From positions 1 to 64,000 of the forward strand of contig NZ_JBQHUB010000009.1 of NCBI RefSeq assembly GCF_052065415.1: 64,000 nucleotides of DNA, in the 5' to 3' direction. Positions 23,525 through 33,777 of the stretch are shown one piece after another (the stretch's first letter is position 1; every line of letters begins with the position of its first letter). Both the position numbers and the translations under genes were made by a program. The notes below the pieces were generated by a model that did no database searches, had not been told where the DNA came from, and was given only the letters and a program-made list of their open reading frames with translations. Origin of the DNA: Pseudoflavonifractor_A sp022772585 (GTDB taxonomy: Bacteria > Bacillota > Clostridia > Oscillospirales > Oscillospiraceae).

Positions 23525-25324
23525 ATGGGGCTGCTGCAGAAGGCCTGCGAGACCTACGACTGCCATGCCCGCTATGCAGGGCTGCTGCGGGAGGGTCATG
23601 AGACCCTGGCGCCCATCTCCCACATCCTCACCTCCGCGCAGATCGAGATCACACTGGATCAGGACGGGCACTTCGTGAGTGCCCGGGCGGTGGATAAAAC
23701 GGAGCCAAAAATCGTGATCCCGGTTACGGAGGAGTCCGGCGGGCGCACCTCTGCCCCCTGTGCCCACCCATTGTGTGAGCAGCTTGGATATCTGGCGGAC
23801 TATGACGAAAAAAAGCACCCCCTGTATGTGGAGCAACTGGCGGATTGGGCGGACTCGCCTTACGGACACCCCAAGCTCCGCCCCATCCTGACCTATGTCA
23901 AGGGAGGGACGATTCTGATGGATCTGGCCCGAAGCGGCGTGATCCAACCGGATGAAAAAGGACGCCCGAAAGACGAAAAAGCGCTGGTACGGTGGCGTGT
24001 CGTCGGTCTGAACGAGGAGGACAGCCGCTGCTGGACGGACCAAAGCCTGTTCAGCGCATTTATCGACTATTACAGGGCAAAAACAGAGCAGCAGGCGCAG
24101 GCGCTGTGCATGATCGACGGAAAACCAGCCAGGCCCGCCAGCCAGCACCCCAAGGGGATTATCCCCCTGTGCGGCGGCAACGCCAAGCTGATCTCCTCCA
24201 ATGACAGCAGCGGTTTTACCTACCGGGGCCGTTTTTCAGAGGACTGGCAGGGAGCCACCGTCAGCTATGAGGCATCCCAGAAAGCCCACAACGCGCTGCG
24301 CTGGCTGGCGGCGGAGCAGGGTACACAGGTGGTGTACGGCGGCAGGGCCTTTTTGTGCTGGAATCCTCAGGGGAAAAAGGTGTGCGGCGTGACCGGGCCT
24401 TTCCGGATCACCGCAGAGCCTGTTACAGAGCCCACGGAATATCAGGAGGACCTGCGAAAGACGCTGCTGGGCTACAAGGCGGAACTCCCGGACTCTGCGG
24501 GCGTGGTGATTTCTGCCTTTGACGCCGCCACCACGGGGCGCCTGTCCCTGACCTATTACAATGAGTTGATGGGTTCCGATTTCCTGCAAAGGCTGTATGG
24601 CTGGGACGCATCCTGCTGCTGGCCGAACCGAAGGGGCGAGATCTGGTCGCCCTCGCTCCTGCAGATTGTCAACTGCGCCTTTGGCACCCAACAGGGGCAA
24701 TTTCTGAAAACAGATGACCGGGTGCTGAAACAGCAGATGCAGCGGCTGGTATCGTGCCGGGTGGACCGGGCCAAACTGCCCGCCGATCTCAAGCAGGCGC
24801 TGGTGCAGAGAGCCTCCAGCCCGCTGGCCTATGAGCCGGCTGTGCGGGAAAAGATCCTGTTCACCGCGTGTGCCGTCTTAAGAAAGTATTATTTTGACCG
24901 AAACAAGGAGGAATGGAATATGGAACTGGATCCCGGCAGGCATGACCGCAGCTATCAGTTCGGACGGCTGCTGGCTGTTCTGGAAAAGGTGGAGCGGGAC
25001 ACCTACGACAGCGACGAGGGGCGGGAACCCAATGCCATCCGGCAGCAGTCGGTGTTCTGCCAGCGGCCCATGTACGCGGCGGCCAACATCGAAAAGCAGC
25101 TGGAACGGGCCTATTTCCCCCGCCTGCGGCCGGGCACGCGGGCGTTTTACAAAAACGCCATCAGTCAGATCATGGAAGAGATCCACAAATTCCCGGACAG
25201 CCAGTGGAACCAGCCCCTGGCAGATACGTATCTGATGGGTTACTATCTCCAGCGCGGCGCGCTGTATGCACCCAAGGAAAAACATACCGAGGAGGACAAT
25301 GAATATGAGCACATTGCAGAATAA
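23525..25324 (+). CDS. cas8c: Cas8c (Csd1), large subunit of type I-C Cascade
   Basis: A 599-aa large subunit that recognises the PAM and opens target DNA. It shows family-typical segments such as the N-terminal LLREGHETLAPISHILT, the central KSHNALRWL-like SQKAHNALRWLAAEQG and WDASCCWPNRRG. The C-terminal ~130 residues form the helical small-subunit-like domain. ATG 23525 begins on the base after the cas5c stop. The 3' part contains an internal start for cas11c, and the last 20 bp overlap cas7c. Assignment rests on these segments and on its position between cas5 and cas7. Confidence 0.93.
   Translation: MGLLQKACETYDCHARYAGLLREGHETLAPISHILTSAQIEITLDQDGHFVSARAVDKTEPKIVIPVTEESGGRTSAPCAHPLCEQLGYLADYDEKKHPLYVEQLADWADSPYGHPKLRPILTYVKGGTILMDLARSGVIQPDEKGRPKDEKALVRWRVVGLNEEDSRCWTDQSLFSAFIDYYRAKTEQQAQALCMIDGKPARPASQHPKGIIPLCGGNAKLISSNDSSGFTYRGRFSEDWQGATVSYEASQKAHNALRWLAAEQGTQVVYGGRAFLCWNPQGKKVCGVTGPFRITAEPVTEPTEYQEDLRKTLLGYKAELPDSAGVVISAFDAATTGRLSLTYYNELMGSDFLQRLYGWDASCCWPNRRGEIWSPSLLQIVNCAFGTQQGQFLKTDDRVLKQQMQRLVSCRVDRAKLPADLKQALVQRASSPLAYEPAVREKILFTACAVLRKYYFDRNKEEWNMELDPGRHDRSYQFGRLLAVLEKVERDTYDSDEGREPNAIRQQSVFCQRPMYAAANIEKQLERAYFPRLRPGTRAFYKNAISQIMEEIHKFPDSQWNQPLADTYLMGYYLQRGALYAPKEKHTEEDNEYEHIAE
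24920..25324 (+). CDS. cas11c: Cas11c small subunit from an internal start within cas8c
   Basis: Inside cas8c, AAGGAGG at 24905-24911 stands 8 nt before an in-frame ATG at 24920. Translation from there gives 134 aa (starting MELDPGRHDRSYQFGRLLAV), the helical C-terminal domain of Cas8c alone. Type I-C systems are known to make Cas11 this way, and Cascade then carries extra copies as the inner belt. The internal ribosome site is as strong as those of the annotated cas genes. Production in this organism is inferred, not shown. Confidence 0.78.
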   Translation: MELDPGRHDRSYQFGRLLAVLEKVERDTYDSDEGREPNAIRQQSVFCQRPMYAAANIEKQLERAYFPRLRPGTRAFYKNAISQIMEEIHKFPDSQWNQPLADTYLMGYYLQRGALYAPKEKHTEEDNEYEHIAE

Positions 25325-26150
25325 GATCGATTTTGTGGCGCTGGTCTCGGTCAGCATGGCCAATGCCAACGGCGACCCCCTCAACGGGAATCGTCCCCGG
25401 ACGGATTATAACGGTTTCGGCGAGATCTCCGATGTGTGTATCAAGCGGAAAATCCGCAATCGGATGCAGGATCTGGGCCATAAGGTCTTTGTCCAGTCTG
25501 AGGACCGGTGTGACGACGGCTGCGGCAGCCTGAGTGAACGGGCCGCCGCTGTCCTGAAAGGCGTCAAGAACCGGGAGGAATATGCCCAAAAAGCCTGTGA
25601 GACATGGATGGATGTGCGCACCTTCGGACAGGTGTTCGCCTTCAAGGGCAAGGATGCCGGCGGCGTCTCCGTAGGTGTGCGCGGTCCGGTGTCCATCCAT
25701 CAGGCGGTCAGCGTTTCGCCCATTGAAGTGCAGTCCCTTCAGATTACCAAAAGCGTCAACGGTGAGCCGGGCGAAAAACGTTCCTCCGACACCATGGGCA
25801 TGAAGCATTTTGTCCAGTTTGGCCTGTATGAGCTCAAGGGCTCTATCAATGTGCAGCTGGCAGAAAAGACGGGCTTTACAGAGGAGGACGCGCAGGTCGT
25901 CAAGGAGTGCCTGCGGACCCTGTTCGTCAACGACGCCTCCGCTGCCCGCCCGGATGGCTCCATGGAGGTGGTCACGCTCTACTGGTGGCGCCACAATTGC
26001 AAGGAAGGGCAGTACTCCTCGGCCAGGGTACACCGCTCGGTAAAGATCGCTCTGAAAGATCCGGAGCTGATCCCATCTTCCGTCGGCGACTATGTCATCA
26101 CACTGGATGAACTGCCCGGTCTGGAGCCGGAAGTGATCGATGGATTATAA
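25305..26150 (+). CDS. cas7c: Cas7c (Csd2), Cascade backbone subunit
   Basis: A 281-aa RAMP protein that coats the crRNA spacer in multiple copies. It shows the family opening STLQNKIDFVALVSVSMAN followed by ANGDPLNGNRPRTD, and the later VYLWWRH-like LYWWRHNCKEGQYSSARVHR. AGGAGG at 25290-25295 favours ATG 25305 (9 nt) over ATG 25299 (3 nt). It overlaps cas8c by 20 bp and cas4 by 11 bp, so expression is coupled. Confidence 0.95.
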   Translation: MSTLQNKIDFVALVSVSMANANGDPLNGNRPRTDYNGFGEISDVCIKRKIRNRMQDLGHKVFVQSEDRCDDGCGSLSERAAAVLKGVKNREEYAQKACETWMDVRTFGQVFAFKGKDAGGVSVGVRGPVSIHQAVSVSPIEVQSLQITKSVNGEPGEKRSSDTMGMKHFVQFGLYELKGSINVQLAEKTGFTEEDAQVVKECLRTLFVNDASAARPDGSMEVVTLYWWRHNCKEGQYSSARVHRSVKIALKDPELIPSSVGDYVITLDELPGLEPEVIDGL

Positions 26151-26799
26151 GGAGGAGGACTACCTCCAGCTTTCCGGGCTTCAGCATTTCAAGTTCTGCC
26201 GCCGGCAGTGGGCGCTGATCCATATCGAAAACCAGTGGGCAGAAAACGGGAGAACCGCAGACGGCGCGATCATGCATGAAAAAGCCCATGACGCGGAGTG
26301 GAAGGAGCGGCGGGGCGATCTGCTGATCACCCGGGACATGCACGTCTTTTCTCCCGCGCTGGGCATTTCCGGCGCCTGTGATGTGGTGGAATTCCGCAGG
26401 TCGGAAACCGGAGTGTCCCTCCATGGGCAGGAGGGCCTGTACCAGCCCTTCCCCGTGGAGTACAAGCGCGGTTCGCCCCGCGGCGACACTGTCAATGCTC
26501 TGCAGCTCTGTGCCCAGGCCATGTGTCTGGAGGAGATGCTGTGCTGTGACATCCCGGAGGGGGCTCTGTATTACGGGGAGACTCGCCGCCGGGAAACGGT
26601 AAAGCTGACCCGGGAACTCCGACAGGAGGTTCGGGATTGCCTCCTGGAAATGCATGCGCTGTACGAAAGGGGCCATACCCCCAGGGTCAAGCCCACAAAA
26701 GCCTGCAGTGCCTGTTCTCTGAAAGAACTTTGCCTGCCCAGGCTCCTGCGCTGCGGTTCTGCCCGCGACTATGTGAAGGCGAGATTGGAGGAATTATGA
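26140..26799 (+). CDS. cas4: Cas4 exonuclease (spacer acquisition)
   Basis: A 219-aa RecB-like nuclease with an iron-sulfur cluster that trims prespacers and selects PAM-bearing ends with Cas1-Cas2. The four cluster cysteines are visible: C20 (FKFCRRQW) and C189, C192, C198 (KACSACSLKELC). The nuclease motifs are H46, D81 (GACDVVEF) and E107-x-K109 (FPVEYKRG). It overlaps cas7c by 11 bp and cas1 by 4 bp. All residues needed for activity appear intact. Confidence 0.95.
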   Translation: MDYKEEDYLQLSGLQHFKFCRRQWALIHIENQWAENGRTADGAIMHEKAHDAEWKERRGDLLITRDMHVFSPALGISGACDVVEFRRSETGVSLHGQEGLYQPFPVEYKRGSPRGDTVNALQLCAQAMCLEEMLCCDIPEGALYYGETRRRETVKLTRELRQEVRDCLLEMHALYERGHTPRVKPTKACSACSLKELCLPRLLRCGSARDYVKARLEEL

Positions 26800-27827
26800 G
26801 GCATTTGCTGAACACCCTTTTTGTGACCTCAGAGGATGCCTATTTGACTCTGGACGGCGAAAACGTGGTGGTCAACCGGGACAAACAGGAGATAGGACGT
26901 TTTCCTCTGCACAACCTCTCCGGTATCATCTCTTTCTCTTATGCCGGCGCATCTCCGGCTCTGATGGGCGCCTGTGCCACGCGGGGCATAGGTCTGGCCT
27001 TCTGTACGCCGCGAGGACGTTTCCTGGCGCGCACTGCTGGCCCCAGCAGCGGGAATGTGCTCCTGCGGCGGATGCAGTACCGTGCGGCGGACGATCCCAT
27101 CCAGAGCTGTCAAATCGCAAAATATATGATATTGGGGAAATTGTATAACACCCGTTGGAGTATCGAGCGCACCCGCAGAGACCACGCCCCCCGGATCGAC
27201 GTGGAAAAGTTCCGGGCTTCATCAGAGACCATCAGGGGGCTGTTCTCTCAAGTTGCAGAGGTGTCCTCCCTGGAATCTCTGAGGGGCCTGGAGGGCGTCG
27301 GCGCGGCGGCATATTTTGAGGTGTTCGACGATATGATCCTCCGGGAAAAGGCGTCCTTTTACTTTCATGGCAGAAATCGAAGACCGCCGCTGGACAATGT
27401 CAATGCCATGCTGTCCTTCGCCTATAGCCTTCTGGCCAATGACTGTGCCTCGGCGCTGGAGAGCGTGGGACTGGATGCTTATGTGGGATTTCTCCATCGG
27501 GATCGTCCCGGGAGGACCTCTCTGGCTTTGGACCTGATGGAGGAACTGCGCCCCTGCATGGCGGACCGTTTTGTTCTGACGCTGATCAACAATCGTGTTT
27601 TAGTGCCCGAAGATTTTGACACAGCGGAAAGCGGTGCGGTCCGTATGTCAGATGATGCGAGGAGAAAATTCCTGAAGAGCTGGCAGGAGCGCAAACAGGA
27701 GGTCATCACCCACCCTTACTTGGGAGAAAAGCTGCCGTGGGGACTGGTGCCGTATATGCAGGCATTGCTGTTGGCACGGTATCTCCGGGGAGACCTGGAC
27801 GCATATCCGCCCTTTTTGTGGAAATGA
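26796..27827 (+). CDS. cas1: Cas1 integrase
   Basis: A 343-aa integrase that inserts new spacers at the leader-repeat junction with Cas2. The I-C/I-B type product shows LEGVGAAAYFEVFD with the metal-binding Glu166, GFLHRDRPGRTSLALDLMEE with His234 and the following acidic ligands (D246, E249), and a C-terminal ADR motif. The ATG overlaps the cas4 stop (ATGA) and has GGAGG upstream. An open frame extends upstream to 26637 but only within cas4. The catalytic residues look complete. Confidence 0.96.
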   Translation: MRHLLNTLFVTSEDAYLTLDGENVVVNRDKQEIGRFPLHNLSGIISFSYAGASPALMGACATRGIGLAFCTPRGRFLARTAGPSSGNVLLRRMQYRAADDPIQSCQIAKYMILGKLYNTRWSIERTRRDHAPRIDVEKFRASSETIRGLFSQVAEVSSLESLRGLEGVGAAAYFEVFDDMILREKASFYFHGRNRRPPLDNVNAMLSFAYSLLANDCASALESVGLDAYVGFLHRDRPGRTSLALDLMEELRPCMADRFVLTLINNRVLVPEDFDTAESGAVRMSDDARRKFLKSWQERKQEVITHPYLGEKLPWGLVPYMQALLLARYLRGDLDAYPPFLWK

Positions 27828-27837
27828 GGTACACAAG

Positions 27838-28128
27838 GTGCTGGTACTGATTACCTATGATGTAAACACGGAAGATGCCGCAGGGCGCAAACGACTGCGG
27901 CAGATTGCAAAACAGTGCGTTAATTATGGCCAGCGTGTCCAAAATTCTGTGTTTGAATGTGTTGTCGATGAGGCACAGGCTAAAATGCTGCAGCATAAGC
28001 TCTGCGCGATCATGGATGAAAAACGGGACAGTCTGCGGTTCTATTATTTGGGAAATCACTATCAAACAAAAGTGGAGCACTTTGGAGCGAAAGCGGCCTA
28101 CGAGGCAGAAGGCGTACTGATCATTTAA
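27838..28128 (+). CDS. cas2: Cas2
   Basis: A 96-aa ferredoxin-fold protein that bridges two Cas1 dimers in the adaptation complex. It shows the first strand LVLITYDVNTED with the conserved Asp, RLRQIAKQCVNYGQRVQNSVFEC and the terminal strand YEAEGVLII. The start is GTG 27838, 10 bp after cas1, with GAGGT upstream. It is the last cas gene; the leader and array follow in the same direction. Confidence 0.96.
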   Translation: MLVLITYDVNTEDAAGRKRLRQIAKQCVNYGQRVQNSVFECVVDEAQAKMLQHKLCAIMDEKRDSLRFYYLGNHYQTKVEHFGAKAAYEAEGVLII

Positions 28129-28301
28129 AGGTGCGAAGAGGAAGTGAACAGGAATTCCCCGGTCTGTTCGCACTGTGTTTCCGCCTTGGAAATTTATGCT
28201 TTTTAAAGACACATCCCTTTTTTGTAAGAGCTGAATGCTATTCATCGTTTCTTTTGTCATTTTTGTCTAATATAAAACGTGCTATTTTGTATATGTTTGC
28301 T
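28129..28301 (+). promoter_or_regulatory. CRISPR leader
   Basis: A 173-bp AT-rich stretch between cas2 and the first repeat holds no gene. TATAAA at 28271-28276 (in TAATATAAAACG) is a good -10 candidate about 26 bp before the first repeat; no clear -35 was found. Its position next to the perfect repeats, opposite the degenerate end, identifies it as the integration and transcription leader. Confidence 0.7.
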
Positions 28302-31300
28302 GTCCCACCCCGCACGGGGTGGGTGGATTGAAATTCATATCCGTCCAAAACGGCCTGGATTTCCTCGTCGTCCCACCCCGCACGGGGTGGGTGGATTGAA
28401 ATCAGAGGTGTCCCACAGGTCGACCGCCGCACGCTTGGTCCCACCCCGCACGGGGTGGGTGGATTGAAATAATGATCTGGGGGAGCACCGCCACGATGGC
28501 GGCAGTCCCACCCCGCACGGGGTGGGTGGATTGAAATACCAGGCCAACAAACTCCCGGAAAGCCTCCAGGCACGTCCCACCCCGCACGGGGTGGGTGGAT
28601 TGAAATCTTCTTTGTCGTGATTGTAGATACGCCCCTTTGCCGTCCCACCCCGCACGGGGTGGGTGGATTGAAATACATGCTCCAAAGGGCCGCAACGGAA
28701 CACGCCGACGTCCCACCCCGCACGGGGTGGGTGGATTGAAATACGGTCAAAACTGTCTGTAACAAGCTGATAGGTGTCCCACCCCGCACGGGGTGGGTGG
28801 ATTGAAATACCGATTCCTGCAAAGACGGTTGACGGGGAATGAAGTCCCACCCCGCACGGGGTGGGTGGATTGAAATCGTGTAACAAGCAAGGATGACAAG
28901 GCAACTCCAAGTCCCACCCCGCACGGGGTGGGTGGATTGAAATGTTGGAGGCCTCAATGCCCAGCGCCGCCATGGCAGTCCCACCCCGCACGGGGTGGGT
29001 GGATTGAAATACTTTCATTGGCCCACCACCGCCACATGGGGCAGGGTCCCACCCCGCACGGGGTGGGTGGATTGAAATGCAGATGTTTGGTGGGTAGGAG
29101 ACTACTCCGACGTCCCACCCCGCACGGGGTGGGTGGATTGAAATATTCTCGACCATACTTGATAAAGAGGTGTATGAGTCCCACCCCGCACGGGGTGGGT
29201 GGATTGAAATATCGAAGGTGTAGGAGTAATCAAACCCACCGGCAGTCCCACCCCGCACGGGGTGGGTGGATTGAAATTCGGCAACGGCAGCGTCCGGCAC
29301 CTGATAGGCTATGTCCCACCCCGCACGGGGTGGGTGGATTGAAATTCCCGCGCCGCCCGCGCCGATATGGGCCGCGAAGGGTCCCACCCCGCACGGGGTG
29401 GGTGGATTGAAATCTCGGCGTTGAGGAGGTTGACCAGCTTGCAGGCGGTCCCACCCCGCACGGGGTGGGTGGATTGAAATTCCCCCAAACGGTGTTGCAA
29501 TCACCGCGCCCCCGTCGTCCCACCCCGCACGGGGTGGGTGGATTGAAATCCCTTGTCACAGGTAGACCGCTTGGAAGGAAAACAGTCCCACCCCGCACGG
29601 GGTGGGTGGATTGAAATCTCATAGTCTCCACGGCATACAGGGCAACCGCTCCGTCCCACCCCGCACGGGGTGGGTGGATTGAAATTCTTTGTATGTGTAA
29701 CTCATTTTTGCACCTTTTTGTCCCACCCCGCACGGGGTGGGTGGATTGAAATAATGCAAGCCCGCGCCGCAGAAAAACAGGGCGTGTCCCACCCCGCACG
29801 GGGTGGGTGGATTGAAATCTGTATTGCTCTTCGGTTAGCAGCCCGGACGTGAGTCCCACCCCGCACGGGGTGGGTGGATTGAAATATTTTTGCCACGGCG
29901 CTTGATGGACTCCAGGTAGGTCCCACCCCGCACGGGGTGGGTGGATTGAAATACAAACGCGCTGCCTCAGTTTGTAAGCACGGCTGGTCCCACCCCGCAC
30001 GGGGTGGGTGGATTGAAATGTATCAGCTCCCCCGGTGTCTGGATTGTCATAGGGTCCCACCCCGCACGGGGTGGGTGGATTGAAATTGTAAAATCGAGAA
30101 TACGCATAGACGGAACGCCCTGTCCCACCCCGCACGGGGTGGGTGGATTGAAATTTGCATTTGGAGTAGAATCCGAAAATAGCACAGGCGTCCCACCCCG
30201 CACGGGGTGGGTGGATTGAAATTTTTACCTGGAGACCATCAAGCGCAAGGGCAAAAACGTCCCACCCCGCACGGGGTGGGTGGATTGAAATGACCCGGAC
30301 GTGGAGACCGGGCAGACCGCCAGAGGCGGTCCCACCCCGCACGGGGTGGGTGGATTGAAATATGGTGGCGGTATGGGATGCGCCTTCATAAAAACGTCCC
30401 ACCCCGCACGGGGTGGGTGGATTGAAATACGGCTGTAACCGTCACGCATACTACGGTGCATAGTCCCACCCCGCACGGGGTGGGTGGATTGAAATTTGAT
30501 GTCCGTATGGCCGATGTATGTCAATGCCGCGTCCCACCCCGCACGGGGTGGGTGGATTGAAATTTTTGTGAAGCGTAGAATATCCGATGCCGAGATAGTC
30601 CCACCCCGCACGGGGTGGGTGGATTGAAATTCCTCCTCCGCGATGAGGGCGGTGCCGTCCAGCGTCCCACCCCGCACGGGGTGGGTGGATTGAAATTCGC
30701 CCCGCCCCGCCGGGCTGGGGGTGGGGCGTTGCGTCCCACCCCGCACGGGGTGGGTGGATTGAAATTTTTTCAAACTCATACCGCTCCTTTCATACGCAGG
30801 TCCCACCCCGCACGGGGTGGGTGGATTGAAATCTCGGGTGCCACCTTGGTGCGGAGGAACTCACCGGGTCCCACCCCGCACGGGGTGGGTGGATTGAAAT
30901 CGCTCCGCCGTGACCAACATGCTGGACCAGGCCCCCGTCCCACCCCGCACGGGGTGGGTGGATTGAAATGACCTGGACTGGAGACGCAAATACTCCTCCG
31001 CCGGTCCCACCCCGCACGGGGTGGGTGGATTGAAATGCCAATGTGCAGGCCCTTATCAGGGCCATGGAAAGTCCCACCCCGCACGGGGTGGGTGGATTGA
31101 AATGTTCCGCTGGACGCCATGCGGGCAAAAGAGCTGGGTCCCACCCCGCACGGGGTGGGTGGATTGAAATTCTCCGTCACGCATAGCACACAGATGCTCG
31201 ACCTCGAGTCCCACCCCGCACGGGGTGGGTGGATTGAAATACCCCGCATGCTGGCAGACCGCCGTTACCGGAATGGTCCCACCCCGCACGGGGTGGGTGG

Positions 31301-33050
31301 ATTGAAATCACATGCCGCCGTTGATGATATGGACATTACACTGTCCCACCCCGCACGGGGTGGGTGGATTGAAATTGCCCCAATAGGATGATGTCCACAC
31401 TTTCAGTCAAGGTCCCACCCCGCACGGGGTGGGTGGATTGAAATCGGATCAGCGAGTTTCTGGAGCTGACGCCGGCATCGTCCCACCCCGCACGGGGTGG
31501 GTGGATTGAAATAATCAGAAAGTGCTTGCGACTCCGCCAACCAACGTCCCACCCCGCACGGGGTGGGTGGATTGAAATCTGGTGGCATCCACCGCAACAG
31601 ACAGCCTTAAGATCGTCCCACCCCGCACGGGGTGGGTGGATTGAAATAACAAGCATCATCCCGCTGCGCTGTATTGTGATGTCCCACCCCGCACGGGGTG
31701 GGTGGATTGAAATTGCAGCTCGATATTGGAGTAGAAATTTGCCTCGGTCCCACCCCGCACGGGGTGGGTGGATTGAAATCCCCTTGCCTTATTTGACTGA
31801 TCCCGTGTACCGAACGTCCCACCCCGCACGGGGTGGGTGGATTGAAATCAAGATGCGGTTTTCAGGCCGCCAACTGTGCCCGTCCCACCCCGCACGGGGT
31901 GGGTGGATTGAAATATCCTGGATGTCTTTTTTACCAGTTAACGGAAGTGTCCCACCCCGCACGGGGTGGGTGGATTGAAATTTTTGCCTTTTTGCCATGC
32001 GCCTACCCTCCATGGGCGTCCCACCCCGCACGGGGTGGGTGGATTGAAATCTCCACCTCCATTGACTCCGGCTCTGCTGGCTCAGGTCCCACCCCGCACG
32101 GGGTGGGTGGATTGAAATGCGTTGCAGCGTGGTTTACGGCCCGGCGCGTGAGTCCCACCCCGCACGGGGTGGGTGGATTGAAATGTTAGTGTATCTCAAC
32201 TATATCCGTGCAGACGGGGTCCCACCCCGCACGGGGTGGGTGGATTGAAATAAATCTATCGGTGGGCTGCGGCCCTCGCGGGCGGTCCCACCCCGCACGG
32301 GGTGGGTGGATTGAAATCTCCGGCTGAGCTACCAGCCGGGGGAATTGTTGTAGTCCCACCCCGCACGGGGTGGGTGGATTGAAATGTGAGGGGGTTGGCG
32401 CGCGCTGGCCCTCCCCGGCGTCCCACCCCGCACGGGGTGGGTGGATTGAAATCTTTTTGTACCCTCATCTGCTGGGTGTGTATCGCTGTCCCACCCCGCA
32501 CGGGGTGGGTGGATTGAAATCCTCCTGGACGCCAATGTATGGACGCCGGACGCAGTCCCACCCCGCACGGGGTGGGTGGATTGAAATACCGACCGGGTGG
32601 AGCACACGGGGGAGGCCGCCCGTCCCACCCCGCACGGGGTGGGTGGATTGAAATATACCGTAGCTGGAGGTACTGCCGGATGCCTTGGGTCCCACCCCGC
32701 ACGGGGTGGGTGGATTGAAATCCGATGACGGATGAGCAGCGGTCTATGGTGGAGGGTCCCACCCCGCACGGGGTGGGTGGATTGAAATCGCATGGGTACC
32801 GGCGTAGAGCAGCGTACCGCAGTGTCCCACCCCGCACGGGGTGGGTGGATTGAAATTATCTGGAGGACGTGGAGCGGGTTGGCAAGTCGCGTCCCACCCC
32901 GCACGGGGTGGGTGGATTGAAATCTATGGCGTGGAGCGCGGCTCCATCCGCAGCAGCGTCCCACCCCGCACCGGGTGGGTGGATTGAAATGTCGTGACCA
33001 CGATGACAGTATCCGGATGGCGCAGCCCCACCCCGCACGGGTGGGGCCGG
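28302..33050 (+). CRISPR. Type I-C CRISPR array, 71 repeats and 70 spacers
   Basis: The 33-bp repeat starts GTCCCACCCCGCACGGGG and ends TGGGTGGATTGAAAT. It contains the stem CCACCCCG/CGGGGTGG and the I-C 5' handle GGATTGAAAT. Reading through, I count 71 copies: the first 69 look identical, number 70 (32958) has G15 changed to C, and number 71 (from 33025) is degenerate and loses its 3' end. The 70 spacers are 33-37 nt, mostly 34-35, with no duplicates noticed. The decay at the far end and the clean leader end show that transcription and spacer addition run from the cas2 side. Confidence 0.98.
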
Positions 33051-33262
33051 GGCGGTCTCTCTCCTGTCCTCTGTAAAGAATATGTTTCTTTGGTATCTTT
33101 TCGGTAAGCAAAACTACGTTTCACTGGATGTATATTTAGACCAGCAAACGGAATTTTCGGATTGTTGGCGGTTGCACCACCAGCAATCAAGATATCCCAT
33201 TTGTCAAATACGCCACTTTCGTCCCCTTGTAATATATCGACCAACTTGTGGATATCGAATTC
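33051..33262 (-). pseudogene. Truncated gene fused to the CRISPR trailer
   Basis: The minus strand encodes a protein-like segment (EFDIHKLVDILQG, then FDKWDILIAGGATANN and HPVKRSFAYRKDTKE) that runs directly into the last degenerate repeat near 33050. It follows the TAA of the small HTH gene in the same reading frame and has no proper start apart from TTG 33244. It appears to be the middle of a gene whose 3' part is lost at the array edge. I do not recognise the family. Confidence 0.45.
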
Positions 33263-33583
33263 TTACTTGCCGCGCAATAAAAAACTCAGGTCCTTTTTCA
33301 TTTCACTGAATTCTTCGATGATACGGGACAAATTGTTTTCGATTCCCTGTACTTGTACTTCTGATATGGTTCCGTGATTGTATGCGATCAAGCGCTCTGC
33401 AATGATATTGTATGACCAGCTGTCAGTGTAACGGTCCTGATGATGGACGGCAAAACCGATCGGAAGTTTTTCTTGCTGCATTCCAATGCTTACTGCCATT
33501 GGTGCAATACCAAGATAGTCGGCCGCAATTTTACATGTAATTTTCTTCATGGCGCGGATCTCATCGTCAGTGGACTTACCCAA
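33263..33583 (-). CDS. Small HTH protein, mobile-element type
   Basis: A 106-aa protein. Residues 14-50 (ITCKIAADYLGIAPMAVSIG) look like an excisionase/MerR-type helix-turn-helix, followed by IIAERLIAYNHGT and a helical tail (VQGIENNLSRIIEEFSEM) that could be a coiled coil. The start is TTG 33583, supported by AAGGTGA 7 nt upstream; ATG 33550 lacks a ribosome site. Similar proteins accompany integrative elements in Clostridia. Together with the neighbouring remnants it suggests a decayed element. Confidence 0.6.
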   Translation of the reverse strand: MGKSTDDEIRAMKKITCKIAADYLGIAPMAVSIGMQQEKLPIGFAVHHQDRYTDSWSYNIIAERLIAYNHGTISEVQVQGIENNLSRIIEEFSEMKKDLSFLLRGK

Positions 33584-33667
33584 GGTAGTTCACCTTCTTT
33601 CTCCAAAATATCATTTTCATTATATCAGCTTCTTTGTTATGTTACAGATGTTTTATTTTTAAAATGG

Positions 33668-33704
33668 AAACCCGCAGTGCCAGCACTGACACCGCGGGTT
33701 TTGT
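33668..33704. terminator. Two-part hairpin with T-run
   Basis: AACCCGC pairs with GCGGGTT, enclosing a second stem AGTG/CACT, and is followed by TTTTG. It separates the leftward HTH gene from the rightward genes. Confidence 0.6.
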
Positions 33705-33777
33705 TCGGCAATTTGCCGATTTTAAGTATTATTTTCGGTTTTATATCTAAAAATCTTCGAGATATGTTTGCACCGAG

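Noticed and set aside
26637..26795. N-terminal extension of Cas1 in the open frame
   Set aside because: The extension overlaps cas4 in another frame. ATG 26796 has a GGAGG site and the correct family start (MRHLLNT).
20382..28128. Possibility that a cas gene is broken
   Set aside because: All seven genes are full length, overlapping or closely spaced, and keep the catalytic residues I could check; the locus appears intact.
28238..32837. Long minus-strand open frames across the CRISPR array encoding repeats such as FNPPTPCGVG, ISIHPPRAGW and QSTHPVRGGT
   Set aside because: They are translations of the 33-bp repeat, which is a multiple of three and has no stop codon on that strand. They switch frame with spacer length and are not genes.
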